A stretch of DNA of 64,000 bases, taken from positions 9,180,418 to 9,244,417 of the forward strand of contig OX387605.1 of assembly GCA_947568835.1 (NCBI GenBank), in the 5' to 3' direction. The translations under genes and the position numbers were made by a program. Every line of letters begins with the position of its first letter. Position 1 is the stretch's first letter. Origin of the DNA: Protonemura montana (taxonomy: Eukaryota; Arthropoda; Insecta; Plecoptera; Nemouridae). Shown in pieces: positions 37,719 through 50,600 of this stretch. Under the pieces are notes generated by a model. That model was not told the DNA's origin, searched no databases, and saw nothing but the letters and a program-made list of their open reading frames with translations.

Positions 37719-38029
37719 CGATGTCACGTCTATCGTTTGGTAGCGACGGCGATGTGCATTTTATTTGACAGTTTTAATCTACATCGCATGTGTTATTATA
37801 CTTTAAAGTTTAAGCAATAGACAGTGATGTACAAAGCTGTTATCAGCTATTTTATTAATTATTTTGACGTGATCATTCTGCGATTGAACTATTTTATGGT
37901 ATTTTATCGTTTAATGTTTCAGTAGCCCTGATTTTAAGCTACAAACACAACATTTATGTGATTATTGATGGTTACCAATTACATGCAGATGTACTGCGTC
38001 TCGATTGACTTATTTAAAGCAGTTTTTCT

Positions 38030-38340
38030 AATCTTGATCTTACCGGACAAAAAGCGTGCGTTGGTCGGTGAACATGGGCCGCCATGGAAGCACGCCGTGA
38101 GGGCGACGCGTAGAGATGCACCCCGGATGCTGCGTCCAGAGCAACTGGTGTCCGCAACGTCGTCTGGACCAGGCGTCGCGACGCCGACGTGGTACGGGGC
38201 ATGCGCGCTGTGGGGCGCGAACTCGTGCGTGGTTTGTTCGCGAGTTGGCGGAGAGAGGACGTTAGCTGATGCTCTGGGGTGGCTTGGTTCGGGTTGTGGC
38301 TCAGAGATGGGATTCATGGAACAAGAAACGGATTTAAATT
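38030..38340 (-). other. GC-rich island with a splice donor, possible first exon on the minus strand
   Basis: This block is sharply richer in CpG than its flanks and starts about 300 bp after the fdl stop codon. On the minus strand it ends in CCG|GTAAGATC, a good donor, at about 38048. None of its frames shows a recognised domain. It could be a 5' non-coding exon of a minus-strand gene, such as the commissureless-like gene further left, or a decayed repeat. Confidence 0.25.
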
Positions 38341-40008
38341 CATCTTGAGGGGAGGTCGATTTCAGAGTCAGTTATTACATTGAAAATCAAATTCAATCAA
38401 TTTTTACATGACGATATCACTTATTTCACCCAAATCAGTTTACCTAAACTGACTCTGAATGAATGAAAAAAATCAAAAAGTTTTGATTTTAAATTGTAAA
38501 TATATTTGTTTATCTTAATTATCAAGCTCCGGCAAATAAATGGGTTGTGAGGCAAGAAAAGAAAACTGAGTACGGGTCGGCAACTTTTCACAACTTTTGC
38601 AAGCATGGATTAATTTGACCATTTCATATAAAACTACACTTGCTACCTCCATGCGCTCTTCAGAGAGACAGTTTGATTCAAATGATATATCTTCATGATT
38701 ATTCATCTCTCAAAACATGCATTAAACTAATTTGTGCATTCAATTATTCGAGCAAGCTAATTAGTGCTCTGCAGTTCTCTGTGATCGAAAATTGATCCAC
38801 GCCAAACGAAGCGTAAAGGCATCGAAAAGGGCCGTAAACGCACGAAGGAAGAGGTAGCTAGCTCGTCGTGCCCTTTTCTTCCCCGAGTGAATTTCCTCCA
38901 GTGAGCATTAGATTGCACATGTAGGTCAGAAGAATCTGCTGGGTGCATTGGAGCGCCAAAGGGCCGAGCCACAAGCAGCCAACCCTCACACTACGATGCT
39001 GAAAGCTTGCAACAGTCTCGAAAATTAGCAAGTCCTCCCAGTTGGTAATGAATTCCTTTTATGTGTTGTTTAAAAAGAACCGTGGTGGCAGTGTCCCACG
39101 TAAAGAGAGGAATAACACGACTTTGCATTCAAAACAAGAATACAGTCTTTTTTCCTCTGGAAACAAAGATGAAAGCTTCGTTGAACCTAAAAGGTGTATT
39201 CATCATTAAATTTTCATGAAAAAAAACATAATGAGCCTTAGTGTTATAATGCTTGATAAACACATCCATGTACTCTTAATACATATTTTACAATATGCTT
39301 TACTATTGTTTATAATCATTTGGTAATCAAGTTGGGGGATATCTTTTTCCAACACAGAAAGTCTGCAGCTTAGTCATTGGAGTTCTTTTACCACTGATAA
39401 ATAGCTCCGCCTAACGCCATCACGGAGATTGATTGGACATGGACGTTATTTCGCCAAAATCCACCGAGATTCTAAAGCACACTACCCTTTTGTTGTCACA
39501 AACTGAAATGCGTTGTCTAAGTTTAGCCAATTAATCATTGGACCCTCCGAAACTTGTGGCCAAGTATTTCTTGTGGATTCGTTGACCCTAAAATAATGTA
39601 ATTACGTCGTCCATCCAAAATGACAGGGGAATGCTCGATAATTCGAGCATTGAACCGTAATTACGACCATGTGGTAGTAGTTGTGACCATCATATCTTTG
39701 ATGGAATGAGTCGAGATCTCCGGCAATTTTCCTTGATGGTGTTGCTCGCAAGCCAGACAAGACTCACGATCAACTATAAATTCCCAGCATTCTCTCTTTC
39801 TGTCGCTATTAAAAGAAGTGCTCACTCCCTCGTTTTCTTTTGTTTACTGTGATATTAAATGAAAATGTAATTGAGGAAATACAAAACAGGAAATGGTATC
39901 CTCAGCAGGAAGAGAAATCAGAGGGAAATGTCAATATCCACTATCCAGTTAGTCTTTGTTGGAGTAGCAAAGTATACAGTGTCTACCAATTGAAAGTTAA
40001 ACGTAACT

Positions 40009-40009
<1 letters not shown>

Positions 40010-40043
<34 letters not shown>
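40010..40043. repeat. (ATT)n microsatellite
   Basis: About 11 ATT units, directly followed by a GC-richer stretch (TTTTAGCGGCAC) that may belong to another repeat. Confidence 0.93.
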
Positions 40044-40195
40044 GTGGGGTTTTAGCGGCACTTCAGCTACTAGGCTATTTGTGCCGCGGAACTGTTGAAG
40101 TTAAAATGCAATAACGGTGAGATGTTCCACGGACCAGCCCCAAATAATATTTTAAACTTATTCCAACACGTGCGCGTTAAAGATCCATGTAGATT

Positions 40196-40271
40196 TTATT
40201 ATTATCAACAATATAACCGTTTCAAAAATTGCTGCCAATTTTTGAAACGGTTATAGTGTTGATAATAATAA
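40196..40271. repeat. Long near-perfect inverted repeat (hairpin)
   Basis: The left arm (40196-40231) and right arm (40236-40271) are about 36 bp each, differ at about one position and are separated by about 4 nt. The shared core is AACCGTTTCAAAAATTG. Transcribed, this would fold into a very stable hairpin. The right arm is also the start of a direct repeat found again at 40383. Confidence 0.88.
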
Positions 40272-40453
40272 AATACCCCGCGCATTGCAAGCGTTTGCAA
40301 TTTAAAGTGTCCAATTAGCTCAATGGTTTAGAGCAACACTCGCGATAGGTGGAGATCAGGGTTCAGGTTCCCGTTTTGGCATCAATTTTTGAGACGGTTA
40401 TAGTATTGATAATAATAAAATACCCCGCGCATTGCAAGCGTTTGCAATTTAAA
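40236..40453 (+). repeat. Direct repeat pair flanking a tRNA-like sequence
   Basis: Copies at 40236-40306 and 40383-40453 are about 71 bp each and nearly identical (for example ACCCCGCGCATTGCAAGCG in both), offset by 147 bp. The insert between them is the 73-nt tRNA-like sequence at 40309-40381. The geometry suggests a tandem duplication of a unit containing the tRNA-like part, or a composite element. Confidence 0.85.
40309..40381 (+). tRNA. tRNA-like sequence, probably a pseudogene or SINE head
   Basis: It is exactly 73 nt and starts GTCCAAT. A perfect RNA polymerase III A-box, TAGCTCAATGG, is at 40315-40325. A T-arm-like GGGTTCAGGTTCCC resembles a B-box but departs from GGTTCRANNCC. The acceptor ends pair at roughly five of seven positions, and the anticodon position reads CGA, but the anticodon stem is weak. 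A degraded tRNA or tRNA-derived element head fits better than a working tRNA. Confidence 0.5.
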
Positions 40454-41262
40454 TAAGATTTCATCCTAATCGATATCGATTTGCTTCAAACCTATGTGGA
40501 ATTAAGCAAGAGCTAAGATACCACATTTCGCACCTCTTGGGGATGTTCAGCTTCAGAAAATGTCATCAGATCTACAAGGAACATAAGTGTATGATTTCAG
40601 TTTCACTCATTTATTTTAAAAAAGCAGAATATAAAATATAAATTAACATGATAATCAAAAGAAAGGTCGTGGAGGTCGGACCTTTGCGAATGGACCTTGT
40701 ACTCAATTGTTCGAAACGTTTTCTAAGGCTGGCAGATGATAAGGAACGGGAAGTGGCAAGGCCAATATTGTTGAATAATTAAAACCTTTTAAGCGGCTGT
40801 GGTAACTGTAAAATTCAACCCACAAAATCTAGGAATTATTCGTTGTGACAAACAGCTGAATAGATTTTGGTAGATTTTGGTGTAGGGAGTCTAAGACGTA
40901 ACATTTTTTAATGATGTACTGTGCATTTTTCTAAAAATCGATTTGCGTCAAACTGCAGAGAGCCCAAGAATACTTCATAAAAAAAAAATTAAAATCCGAG
41001 ATGGAATTGTAAACATTGTGTTCATAAAATGAATTGAACCATTCTCCTGTCCCCCGTTATTAAATCTACACCTAGAAACGCCTAAAATTCACCCTGACGC
41101 TTTAACCCCAACGCAGGGTGTCAGCGTTGAGTCTGTGGTTGAGTGTTGTGTTATTATTTTCGTGTATTTCTAAGGCAAGAACATATTGTAGACTGTATAT
41201 TGTTTGATAGCTGAGTCATGTTGCGTCTAAAGTTCATCCGTAGAGAAATAGATGGACGTGTT

Positions 41263-41338
41263 ATGATTCGGTGGAGGTGCCATGATTTGGTAGAGGTGCC
41301 GTGATTTGGTCGAGGTGCCATGTTTTCGTGGAGGAATC
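41263..41338. repeat. 19-bp tandem repeat, four units
   Basis: Four units of the type ATGATTTGGTGGAGGTGCC lie in a row; the last is diverged. A related pair (GGAGGTGCC repeated) occurs at about 19109-19142 in a commissureless-like intron. Confidence 0.85.
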
Positions 41339-44300
41339 AAGATTTGTTTGATGTGCTCTGAGTAGCCATATCTTCCAAACGTGATAATAAAAAGCAGGCC
41401 GTGTGGTAATACCACGTGGGAGGAAAACTTGCACGTGTCGTTCTTGGAAGCTAAGACCGCTGTCTGCGGCTCACTTATAGTTGGCTAATTTGGTTTTAAC
41501 TTGGAAATTTAGTTAATTTCCAGCCCTGCACAAACAGCAGACGTTTAATTAGGTTAATTTCATTGGCTCGTGTCACGGAACATTCGTGGCTCCTATTCGA
41601 AGACTAATGAAACAAAGACGCAACATTATCCCTAATTTGAAACGACACGTGTGCAGGAATTATCCTGGACGTACTCTGACCCACGTGGAATCATTTGATT
41701 AAAGGACAATTAAATGAAGCAACCTCTCTGGAGAAATTAGTTTCTCATCGTTAATTTCCTTCCCAAAGTCCCCAGGTGAAAGAGCCTATAGGTAGAAGGA
41801 AATTATCTTATCTTTCGTGACAGTTTTTTGCTGCCTCCCAAAGTGTTAAGCAATATGTGGTAACTTATACGCAAACATTTGTTCATGTCATTTTAGAATC
41901 GATATCAATCCTTATCTCCTTTATTCCCGAAAGCAATCAATTCCTGTAATCAGAAGGGTGCTCATGAGATATCCAAGGTAGACTTAGCGTACTTGGCTAT
42001 CAGTGGGGTGCTGTTAGGCGAACATCCGCGATTTTCACTAAAAAGTAAAAAGCAGCTTGAGCAGCCATATTCGTGCCACCCCGGAAATGATATTGAAAGT
42101 CATGAGATTGAACCCATTGGATGAACTTTAAAACTCGAGCGGCCATTCTACGCTTCATTTTTCATGGTGGAATTAAGCATTTACCGCCGCTGTTTTTATT
42201 AGGTTCGGCTTAAAACCATTCACGATGTTTTTGTAGCTAGCACGGGGTCTCGATTGCTTTGTGAACTGACGAACCGTTGAACTGATTAAACCTTAAGATC
42301 TGATGCTGTTAAGAAGCGGAAATGGTTTCACCTCAAACTCGTTGCTACTTAGAAACAGCACACCCCTTCTATGTAGCTAGCTCGGCTCATTTATGACGGT
42401 TCCCTCGCTAATGGAAAATGCGGAAAACGTGATATTTCTCTTTGAAATTGTCAACTGTGTGATTCGCGGGCGCAATGCAAATGTTAAGAGTGATTTGCAA
42501 AACGAAGCACTTTATTGGCGAGTTCACTAGTACTATTTTTTTGTCATATTAACACAAGTTTTAGAGAGCAGATATTTTCTGTCTCGCTCTTGCGTTTCTG
42601 GGTTGTTTCAGTTGTCTTTGTGTGAGAGAGAGAAAGAGAGAGTTTACCTTGATCGTGTTCAATCAATCTTGCATGGCTCGCTGATTTTCAGAGTAGCGAA
42701 CCAGGGATAACTCTTTGACGCTTCGTGTAATCAATCAGACCAAAATAATCAAATTAGTCTGCTTTGAAAGATTTGCTTTAAAGAATAACTGTTAAGCGCA
42801 CATTAACTGTAGGTTAATTGAGGTACTTGAGGTGCCTGCTATACAGGTACTTGTGAACAAAGAGCCAGTAAGTATTGGTAGATTGAAAAATATTGTTCGA
42901 ACCCAACAAACATAACAATCAGCGCACATTTCATTCAATTTTCTGAATGTGTTTCTTTGTTTCTAGAAATCAATCACATGGTAGTGTGTGCGGCACACGT
43001 TCCGAATAGATTCACTACAATGTTGGCGCTTTAATGAGTGATAGACTCGGCAAGACATGTTTAGACAACTAACAACTAAGAAAACTAAAGCAGGTGTTTG
43101 CATGCCTGTTATAGACGAAACTGGGCCATGTTCCAGTGAGGTACATTTTGGATAGCGGCAAATACAAGAGACTGGAAAAAAAAAACACTGGCAAAAATTA
43201 ATGCCCCAAAACGGTTAGATTTTATCGAAAAAAGAAACTTTGGTTTTTAATCACAACGTTCACTTTCACACAAAAATGATATTCATTGTATTTCTTGTCG
43301 CAGCCACGTATTAGGCCAATTGGTTTAATAGCTCCCTCGTACACCAATCTATATACTCAATAGGGGTTGGTTTGGGCTAACACATGGATGGGATTACAAA
43401 CTAACTAGTATCGTTCGGATTTACTGTACGTTTCTTGAGGGATAAGAGACAAGAGATTTGGAGGAAAGATATAAAAGGTCATATTTCCCTATCTCAAACA
43501 CAGAAAATATTACTTTGCTCCAAGCTTAAAAAAAAAACCGAAACGATGCTCACATGGTTTTGTTGGTGAGGGTACTATTGGAAGAGGGGATTGGGGGAGA
43601 GGAGTGGAAGTGGCATCATTTTCTTGGTCCATGGTATCAGGAATTCTAAATACTGCCCTGAGTGTATTAGGGAAAACTTTATATCAGTGATGTTTGGCAT
43701 GTGGTCCTTTCAGATCCTTTTCTGTGTCCACTTTTCCTTTAGCAACTGTGTGTAGCGAAGTTATTTGAAATCGTACAGTTCACCCCCAAATCCCTATGAA
43801 AGAAAATGACGGCACCGGAAATTTTTCTGAATTAAAGGATTCCTCGCAGAAAGCTCGAGCTAATCAGGAGAGTGTTTTGCGGGAAGCGCCCGCCGCGGTA
43901 GATCGGAGCTCGGCTCAGCCGACGGAACGAACGAGAAGGGAAATAATTGCGCGATCTGGTCGGAACGATGCTTTCTCCGTCCTCTTAAGCCTTCCCGTTG
44001 CCTGAACGCAAGTCTCCCTTCGTTATTCTGCTCACTTTCTGTCACTTGTCACTTCTTCTTCATTTTCTTTTGAGCCTTCAGGTAATGCGATTGCCAACGG
44101 AGCATTGGCGTGTGCAGAAATCAACGTGCGGCGGGCGGCACCACAAAGAAGCGTGGATTTTTGATGCGCAACAATTGCAGGAGTGAATTTCATTTAGAAA
44201 AATGTTTTTGATGAAAAGAAGCATTCCAAACGCATCCCAAATAGACAGAAAATGTTCAAGTTCCGATATAAAAGGAACACGAAAGGGTTCGGGAAACGGT

Positions 44301-45418
44301 ATTCTGATTTTCATTAAAGTTCATTTTTGTAACGGTTTTAAGCCCACGAACTAATTAGTAACTGTAGTTCGAGGAACATTATATTTTAAAATACATTTTA
44401 CTAGACGCATTTTTTAGCGTTTGAACGGTTTAGACATCATTATTTGAAATGTTTTTGGGGGGACTAGAGGTAATTTACATTGCTCCCCACCCCCTTCGCT
44501 GTTTCTACAAGCACTCATGTGTCTCCCAGGCTACCTTAGCATATAATGAGACCAACGTGGACAACTTGGTTCGATTCTTTGCAATGCTGACATTTTTCCC
44601 TACCTTATTTGCATCTAGATGGTGCACCAAAAAGATCTATCCTTATTTGGGCCACCAGGTTAAAGATTTCGGTCCTCTCGACCTACAAATTATGTATCAG
44701 TCACACGAATCGCTCTCTTCGACGAGTGGTCGTTTTATTAAACGTGTATTCGTTCTCGATGTAAAGTTGACGTATGTATTCCATGTCTGCAAGGCTCATG
44801 TGCTGGGAATGTCAGGACCGGGGATTTGGGGAAAATATGGTTGGAATTTATTCAAGCAGTAACAGTTGGAATGCGTAATGGAAAGACATGAGCCCCCGTA
44901 GAATTAGCTATTTCCCACATACCTAATAGATATTTAGTGCCAGTAATACCTATTTCCACGGCTCTTTTATGAATGGCATGCATAAAACCATTTATTGTGT
45001 ATTGACAATTTCGCGTTGTTCGGTGAACCAACTCTAAAAGAGGCCCCAATGTGAATGGTTGGACGTCCTGTCATATTTTCAGAAATCATACGAAGCATGT
45101 CAATGAGAGAAAGAGAAAAAAGAGCGAGATAGGGTGTAGTCGAATCGTCGGAAGAAGTCCAAAGACGCGGAAAAGTGGAATCATTCACAAGAGGAAATCG
45201 TCCACCGGAACACACCGAGCGTACAAAATGCCGTCACAAACATTGCCGAACCAAATCGAGCTTCGGCAAATGTCAAAAAAAAAAAAAACGCGTCACAGTT
45301 CTTAGAGCGCTTCAGTAGTCATCTTTTCGTACCGAGTTTGGCCCCTCTCATTGGTTTCCAAAAACTCTCCATTCCAAAGCGCGCCACTGGGCTTGGAAGA
45401 GGAGGGGAGGATCTCCGA

Positions 45419-45541
45419 CACGTGTATTTTCCTTCCCTCTGACGTCATTGTGTGTTGGCACCCCCGAAATATTTCTGCCACGTGGAGGTCATTGATCCTT
45501 TAACCTAGTAAGGGCCGCGTGACGTCATAGTCTTGACGTCA
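45419..45541. promoter_or_regulatory. Cluster of three CRE palindromes and two E-boxes
   Basis: Perfect TGACGTCA sites lie at 45440-45447, 45520-45527 and 45534-45541. CACGTG E-boxes lie at 45419-45424 and 45479-45484. The cluster sits about 1.8 kb upstream of the TATA box of the RGK gene. TGACGTCA is the CREB/ATF palindrome, and CACGTG binds bHLH factors such as CLOCK/CYCLE or MYC. Motifs are seen directly; enhancer function for the RGK gene is inferred. Confidence 0.45.
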
Positions 45542-47189
45542 CTGGAAGGTGGCGTTGAGAGCCCTTCGGCGTTTGGATGGGATGCTGTTGGCTACGGAAG
45601 TGAGAGTAGTTACGATTTTCATGAGAAGAAAATAAGATATAAGCGTAATTTTTAATTGATTTTTAAGTAACGATTATCCTTATCATGCTGTCGTGGGATT
45701 AAAGGTGGGTGAGGGCTTGAAGCTTACAGCTAATCGGAGGTTCGGGTTCGTCGACATCTTGAACAAACATTAGATAACCCGGATGAACCCAAGTGAAAAC
45801 GCAAAACCGAGATCAAATCTGACCAGTTGTGAGCTTTCCACGCTTCATTTTCCTGGCCGTTCCCGCGCTGGCCGAAGCCTGGTCTCAGTCCCGGGGGTCA
45901 ATACAACAACGCGTTATTCGATTTCCAATTTCCACTTCCATCTCAGACGCAGCGACACTCATTCACACTGTGTATTGATCTAATTGTGAGAAGCTCTGTC
46001 TGATATGGTACGATGCCGTTGGGTATTAATATTATTATTGGAAAATTGGTACTTTGAAACGAGAGTACGTGGTTCGGCCGGTACTAGCCTGGTCAGCCGC
46101 GGTCGAGAGCTGCTCAGGACACTTCCCACTCTCCTCGGACGCGATCGGGCGAAAGAGCGAGGGAATCAATCAATTTGCCCCACTACGGCCCGGAAGACCA
46201 CTTAACGACGACGGAGACTTAAGCGAAACCGGAAGTGTTCCATGTGTCCACAAGCTTTCATTCAAGACCGCGAGCTTTCATGGCACTGCGAAATTGCCCG
46301 CAAGGTTTTACTTTAGAACGAGTTTAACACGGTTCATTTTCTTGCAATTCACTCGCACGTGCTTTCTATACGGTTAGGTCTGTCTGCAAAGAGAGTTGTT
46401 CATTTAGAGTAAATATTCTTGTCGCAATTGCCACTTAAGATTCTTCTCTTCCCGGCTACGCACCTAACTGTTTACGTCAACAAACACCACCTTTCGATTC
46501 CATTTACAAAGCACCAGTTCCGCATTTATATCGAGCCAAAATAGGAACAGTGTAATTATTTTTGCTATGCCACTTCACTACAAAGGCGTATTTTTGTCGC
46601 TGTCAAATACGTAGCCCCGCTGAAAATTCATTCAAGTAATGCCCTATTTTCCATGCAAATGATCCCGCCTTTGTTATCTGGTTAATGCAGTACAAGAATA
46701 CAAACAGGAAGCGGATATCAGGTTAATCATTTTCACATTTTCCAGGGAGCAAAATCTTACCTAAGAACCCGTCCATTTCCTGTGACTGTTGATGAATATG
46801 ATTTTCTTTCGTCACCGTGGCGAGAGCGTATATAGCCCAAAATACAACTTTAGAAATTATGTGCCACCACGACGATCAATAATTCGGCGTCTGTTTTGAA
46901 AAAAAATATCACGCCTCCAATCCAGTGAAAGGCATAATTATTTAAGTCCCCGAATCTCAGTAATCGTCAATCGTAGAATAAGTCATTAGTAATTACATTT
47001 TGCCTGTCGCCTGCCTACCCACTCGTAAATCAACCCTTCTCTCAGCTAAGTATTTCGAAATGTCGCACTGCATGCTTTGAGATAAGAATGACAGGAATTG
47101 AGTTGTCATGGGCAACGATGTTATCCAGTAGAACACAGACAAAACAAATTAATGAGTTGCGATATCTAATAACTCGCTTAGCGTGTCTT

Positions 47190-47345
47190 ACGCTTGCGCA
47201 CTCGGCGACGCTTCTGCGCGTCGCGACGCCCTCTCGGTGAACGGAGAGAGAATCGGCGGCGGCGAGAGTGTTCGTCTGTGTGGTTTCAGAAGTGGAGGTG
47301 CCAGCGCTCCTCTATAAATCCTGTCGGTCTCCCGAGCGCTGCCAG
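47190..47345 (+). promoter_or_regulatory. TATA/initiator core promoter of the RGK gene
   Basis: TATAAAT at 47313-47319 lies 31 bp upstream of the A of an initiator-like CCAGTC (A at 47344). A CpG-rich stretch precedes it, with GCGACGC-type words at 47205-47235. The 5' leader would run about 306 nt to the start codon if unspliced. Confidence 0.55.
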
Positions 47346-47585
47346 TCGCTCAAGACTATTGCGGGCGCCTGCATCAGTCTCTTTTCATTCCCAAGAGACC
47401 ATGCGGTTAACAGTCGGAGTCAGAGTGTAGTAAGTTTAGTCTACAGCCTGGGCAGAGAATAATTGGGACCATAAGTTTGTGCTGGTGTGTTTTTTTAATA
47501 ATCTACTACGCGCGAAAGAAAAACTCTGCGTTTTTTAGAGGGAAAGTTCAAGACTCTTGACGCTTTCGCGAGTTTATAAGATAAC

Positions 47586-47600
47586 ATGGGGAGCGAGTAG
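47586..47600 (+). promoter_or_regulatory. Five-codon upstream ORF in the RGK leader
   Basis: An ATG followed by three sense codons and TAG lies 49 nt upstream of the chosen RGK start. It would be scanned first if transcription begins near 47344, so translation of the main frame may need leaky scanning or re-initiation. Confidence 0.5.
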
Positions 47601-47649
47601 ACAGGCGGGTTTTTGTAAGAAACTTTCTTTGTCTAGAAACATCGGCATT

Positions 47650-50600
47650 ATGATGTCTATTTCAACATTGAACAAGCAGACGATCGGTCTGAAGCCGCTA
47701 GCCAATTCCGAGACAACAAATATCACTAATTTTCCCGACACATTTCAAGACTTTTTCTCAAAGATCAGCGAAGACGAAGACAGCGACGACTTGATCGTGG
47801 CAATGCTCGAAGACAAGTTGATCCCTCGCAGCGCAGAGCTCGAACGAAAACGTCTCGAAGGACGCCGAGGTGGCGTTTACCGACGCTCGTTCAGCCGGAA
47901 GATCTCAGAGTACAACAACAATACTCGAGGCGCTTCGGAGTGCGAGGGTGAAGGCGTAGTGGCGGTCTCTCCGTCGACCGTGCGTCGGAGGGCGTCGTCC
48001 ATCGCGGTAACGCGTCAGCCCCCGGACTTGCACCGCTTCCTGCAGGCGGAACAGCAGCGTCCGTGGGGACATATCTCGCCGCGATCGGCGTCCCCGTGCG
48101 GGGGATCGGCACCATGGCAGAGACCTGTCTCCCCGAGGGCACTTCCCAGACATCCACCAGTCTTGATGGCTGCTGACAAGCCGAGCTATCGGTCAAGGAC
48201 AGCCTCCATGCCTGCAGTTCCCAGACACAGGGTAACTGAGCCTTGCACGTCTATAGTTGTCGTTGTTTGCGAACGTCTGAGCATGCAAACTTTCGATTTT
48301 CTTGGTGCTTTGCTTTATTTTGTCATCAAATGTATGCAATCTTTCTGGTAAGGACGTCATTGCCAGTAGTGGCACTTATTCAGATGACCAATAAGAAATA
48401 ACAGGATAAGATTCGATATATTATGGATAAATGATGACCATAACAAATAATTTCGAATAGAGGCCAAACTGTAATGGTCCAGCAAAACTGAATAAAGTGT
48501 ATGCTTTTCTTGCTGCCACAATGATTCATGGCAGCATCTTGCATGAAATTGTAGAAACCCCCATACGAAACAACTGTTCTAACTATGCTAAGATGTTGCG
48601 GAAGGTGGTAGGATTCCCTGTTGGTTAGCAATGATCGATGGTTATTCGATATCGATGAAAATAAATGCTGTGGAGAAAAAAGAAAAGTCGGGTCGAGCAG
48701 AACATGATCGATACTCGTAGTGGGCATGAATTGTCTTACAAACTCTGAGTTTCTTGGCGAAACTCGAAGTGCGTTAAGTAAAATATAATATACCATTAGT
48801 TGAGCTAGAGTGGACGATCGAGATCGACAAGCTCTTAGAAAGCTTCATTAAAAGTTTCCCCGAGTTCCGTGTGGTCAAGTGGTATAGCATTGTGTGTTCT
48901 TCCGCCTACCTCGGTCGCTTTCCCGATAGGTCCGATCTGGTCACCGATACACCCTTGTTTCATATCCTATATTTTACAATGTGGACGTTCGTTTCAAATA
49001 AAACGAAACTTATGTGTGTTCTCTATAGGGACCAACTTGTTGGTTGCACAACACATTGACGAATTCGGGATAAACTTAAATTCCAATTCACAGTTCACCC
49101 AGAATAGATTGCTTTATCATCCTAGTGCGTCGGTGAAAGCAGCAGACAGCAAAGTATTTTTAATCAGTAACATGGTGACTTCAGCATTTGATTAGTAGTC
49201 GTCCCTTTGTGACGGGAAAGTAAGTAAGACGAGTCAGTGCTCGAGAGAATATATTTGCTTATACCTTTCCTAATTTATGCATTGAGCAAAAGCACTTCGG
49301 TCACTTAGATCAACTTCAAAGCAACAATTTAAAACGAATGTAGATGTATTTTTTGGTATTTGCATTTTTTATTTGTCCTTATTAAAGATGGTTCTATTCT
49401 TAAAGGCATGTAATGTCTGGGGAAAACATTAATTGCAATCTAACAAAATAAAAGCTAGGTTTCACTCTGCCAAAAACTTCTCTCAAAATCGATGCAACGA
49501 CGATGCATCGTCGTAGTCTCTAGCTTCATATCTCATAAACCAGGCACTAAAACGAAAACGAACACTGGTGTAAAATGTACCACCACAAAGGAAACTAAAT
49601 GTATTGAAGCTGGTCACGACAGTCGCGTCGAGTACACGTGTGTTGTGTCCCGGGTCATTTATAGAGGAAATCTTCAAAGAGTGCTTTTCTTTGACCGCTA
49701 CCACTTTGGTAAAAATAAATAGGGACACGAGTAAAACGTCAGATGAAAGGGTCTGGCGCATGATCCTGGATCGAAATGGGCTCGCCGTCCACATGAAGCC
49801 TCCTTTTGGTTTCATCAGGACGAAAGCCACACGAATAGCGATGACAGTGAGCCAGACACGACGGGGAAGCCATGATCAAGGAGGCGAATGAAACTCTATT
49901 GACAAGTAGAAAGGACGGGGACCCCGAGCAAGGAGCTAATTCAGAATTGGTGTGTGCTATTACTGGAGAATGAAGAGACAGTTGTGTGGATGCAAGAGTG
50001 TACGGTTATATAGAATCTCATTCTCAGTTTATCGAACACAGAACGTGTTCGATTCCCTCGGTCATTGTGAGAGCGTGTGAAAGGTCAAGAACATCTGCGA
50101 CAATACTGTTAGAAAATTAGATTTGTTTTTTTAATGCACATATTGTTGAGAGTGTTCACTGAACGTATTTCTTGTTGTGAGGACAATGCGGAATAGAAGC
50201 GCTGAGTTTTTCATTCTAATTTGAAGCAAATTAATTTGTTTTCTCAAATAGAAAGCCCCCTGAATCCGTTCTCTCTCTACCCAATCATCCCTGTATTGGT
50301 AACTCGCTGGAATTACACTTACGTTTGTCTAAAATAGTCAATTTAGTTGCCAACTTCGAAGACAAAAAAACTGTCAAGTGGATAAGATTCAACTAAATAT
50401 TCAACGTTTTGTAGCCATTGAGATGCTTGTCGGACCTAAAATCTGCTACTAAAATCTGCTTCCTTATGTTACCGCAGAAATAATGCACTATTTGTATGGT
50501 AATTGAATAGTTTCAATTATTATTCAGTTTAAGTGGTTAAATTATTCCAAGGTCACGTAAGTGAGGTTCAGAGATTGAGTTTTATTGCTACCCAAAGTAG

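Larger units (their letters stand above)
37719..47150. other. Intergenic region between fdl and the RGK gene, no certain gene
   Basis: 9.4 kb, mostly AT-rich. It holds a GC-rich island at 38030-38340, the hairpin/tRNA-like module at 40.2-40.45 kb, a 19-bp tandem repeat at 41.26 kb, a CpG-rich patch at 43850-44000, and a CRE/E-box cluster at 45419-45541. Several ATG-started frames (43796-44005, 69 aa; 44449-44862, 137 aa; minus-strand frames at 44852-45215) have no recognised domain or clear splice context. I do not call them genes. Confidence 0.55.

Noticed and set aside
40309..40381. Functional tRNA gene
   Set aside because: The A-box is perfect, but the anticodon stem, part of the acceptor stem and the B-box depart from consensus, and the sequence is embedded in repeats.
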